Program-made: the position numbers and the translations under genes
Shown: one piece after another, positions 4,483-5,129 of the stretch
How positions within the stretch are numbered: position 1 is the stretch's first letter
How the letters are laid out: every line of letters begins with the position of its first letter
Notes under the pieces: generated by a model
Database searches by the model: none
The model's input: the letters and a program-made list of their open reading frames with translations, nothing else
Told to the model about the DNA's origin: nothing
Assembly (NCBI GenBank): GCA_030666935.1
Contig: DAOUWX010000148.1
Span: 1 to 5,129, forward strand
Origin: Atribacterota bacterium
GTDB taxonomy: Bacteria > Atribacterota > Phoenicimicrobiia > Phoenicimicrobiales > Phoenicimicrobiaceae
DNA: 5,129 nt
Direction of reading: 5' to 3'

Positions 4483-5129
4483 ATGTTAGAAAATTATTTC
4501 GAAAAAGGAGATAGAGCTCTATCCACATATGAGGCTTATGGAAGAAACCCGATAATATTTAATAGAGTTATTGAAAATTATAAAAAGGGTTTAAAATTAC
4601 ACCCTAAAAATATTCTTTATCACTATCGCCTGGGTTATGCCTATCATCTAATGAGAAGATTAATGGAGGCAAGTAGTGAATACGAAAAAGTTCTAAAATT
4701 AGACCCTCCTTGTCTGGCCTCAGAAACTGATTTAAAATTGGCATCTAAATACGCTCCCAGATTATTTGTAAATCTTAAAGAATTTTTCAAACTAAAAGAT
4801 TTGGTAGCAGTAATCCACCCAAAAAAAGCAATTATTGCCTATAATCTTTTCTGGGAAGATGATATAGATTATCCGGGAGATAATGACCCTTCAGATCACG
4901 AGGTGGTATGGATAGAGTATAATAAAAACAAAAGTAAAGTAACCGGAGTATATACTTATTTTCATCAAGCTATCCTCTTCACTGAAGAAGCGGTTAAAGA
5001 TGCCGATCTCCGCGACCGAAGGGCAAGGATAAATGTCCAATGGGGCGAACACGGGTCACTGCCTTTGGGATGGGAGAAATTACATCCGGAAGCAATCTTT
5101 GAAAAGATTGGTAAAAGAATCAAAATAAA
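4483..5129 (+). CDS. TPR protein with unrecognised C-terminal domain, 5' part (runs off window)
   Basis: The ATG at 4483 has AAGAGG (4468-4473) 9 nt upstream, and the frame is open to the window end, so 215 residues are visible without a stop. No signal peptide is seen, so it is probably cytoplasmic. A canonical TPR fits about 44-77: LGYAY at 50-54, Ala63 and Tyr67 at the packing positions, and LDP at 73-75; residues 28-41 (YKKGLKLHP) look like the end of a preceding, weaker repeat. After a linker, residues 105-200 form a distinct domain rich in acidic, His and Trp residues: HPKKAIIAYN (112-121), WEDDID (124-129), DHEVVWIEY (138-146), YTYFH (157-161) and WGEHGS (187-192). The DHE-W-E-Y then H-rich pattern recalls Vps62-like proteins, a weak comparison from memory. 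The motif density suggests a metal or ligand site. Function is unknown. Confidence 0.75.
   Translation, partial: MLENYFEKGDRALSTYEAYGRNPIIFNRVIENYKKGLKLHPKNILYHYRLGYAYHLMRRLMEASSEYEKVLKLDPPCLASETDLKLASKYAPRLFVNLKEFFKLKDLVAVIHPKKAIIAYNLFWEDDIDYPGDNDPSDHEVVWIEYNKNKSKVTGVYTYFHQAILFTEEAVKDADLRDRRARINVQWGEHGSLPLGWEKLHPEAIFEKIGKRIKI

Overview
This is a low-GC bacterial window with two partial genes at the edges and four complete genes between them. The layout, left to right, is: the 3' end of an HPP-family membrane protein (+); an ATP-grasp ligase of the D-Ala-D-Ala ligase superfamily (+); an O6-alkylguanine-DNA alkyltransferase of the Ogt type (-); a MobA-like nucleotidyltransferase (+); a UPF0316 membrane protein with DUF5698 and DUF2179 domains (-); and the 5' end of a TPR protein with an unrecognised C-terminal domain (+). 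No ribosomal RNA, tRNA, CRISPR array, transposase or phage gene was seen.

The genes are mostly separate transcription units, not one operon. The ligase has its own extended -10 promoter and ends at a strong hairpin that can terminate transcription from both sides. ogt and the nucleotidyltransferase are divergent. The nucleotidyltransferase and UPF0316 genes converge with overlapping stop codons and no terminator between them. UPF0316 and the TPR gene are divergent across about 500 bp. No shared pathway is evident: the products cover membrane transport, ligation, DNA repair, nucleotidyl transfer and an unknown membrane function.

The most unusual content is in the two long intergenic regions (2271-2659 and 3988-4482). 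Both hold mosaics of degenerate short tandem repeats, mostly in a strict 7-bp register, with one block in an 8-bp register. The unit sequence changes every few copies while the register persists. They resemble in design the heptanucleotide STRR repeats of cyanobacteria, but the units differ and nothing else here suggests a cyanobacterium. The first mosaic also contains three diverged copies of a segment of about 55-60 bp, one inverted.

The organism cannot be named from the sequence. Low GC, strong Shine-Dalgarno sites, a UPF0316 protein and a nucleotidyltransferase resembling proteins of anaerobic Firmicutes suggest an anaerobic Firmicutes-like or candidate-phylum bacterium (Atribacterota is one possibility). 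This is low-confidence inference. No coherent new multi-gene system is evident; the leads are the repeat mosaics and three proteins with unassigned substrates or domains.
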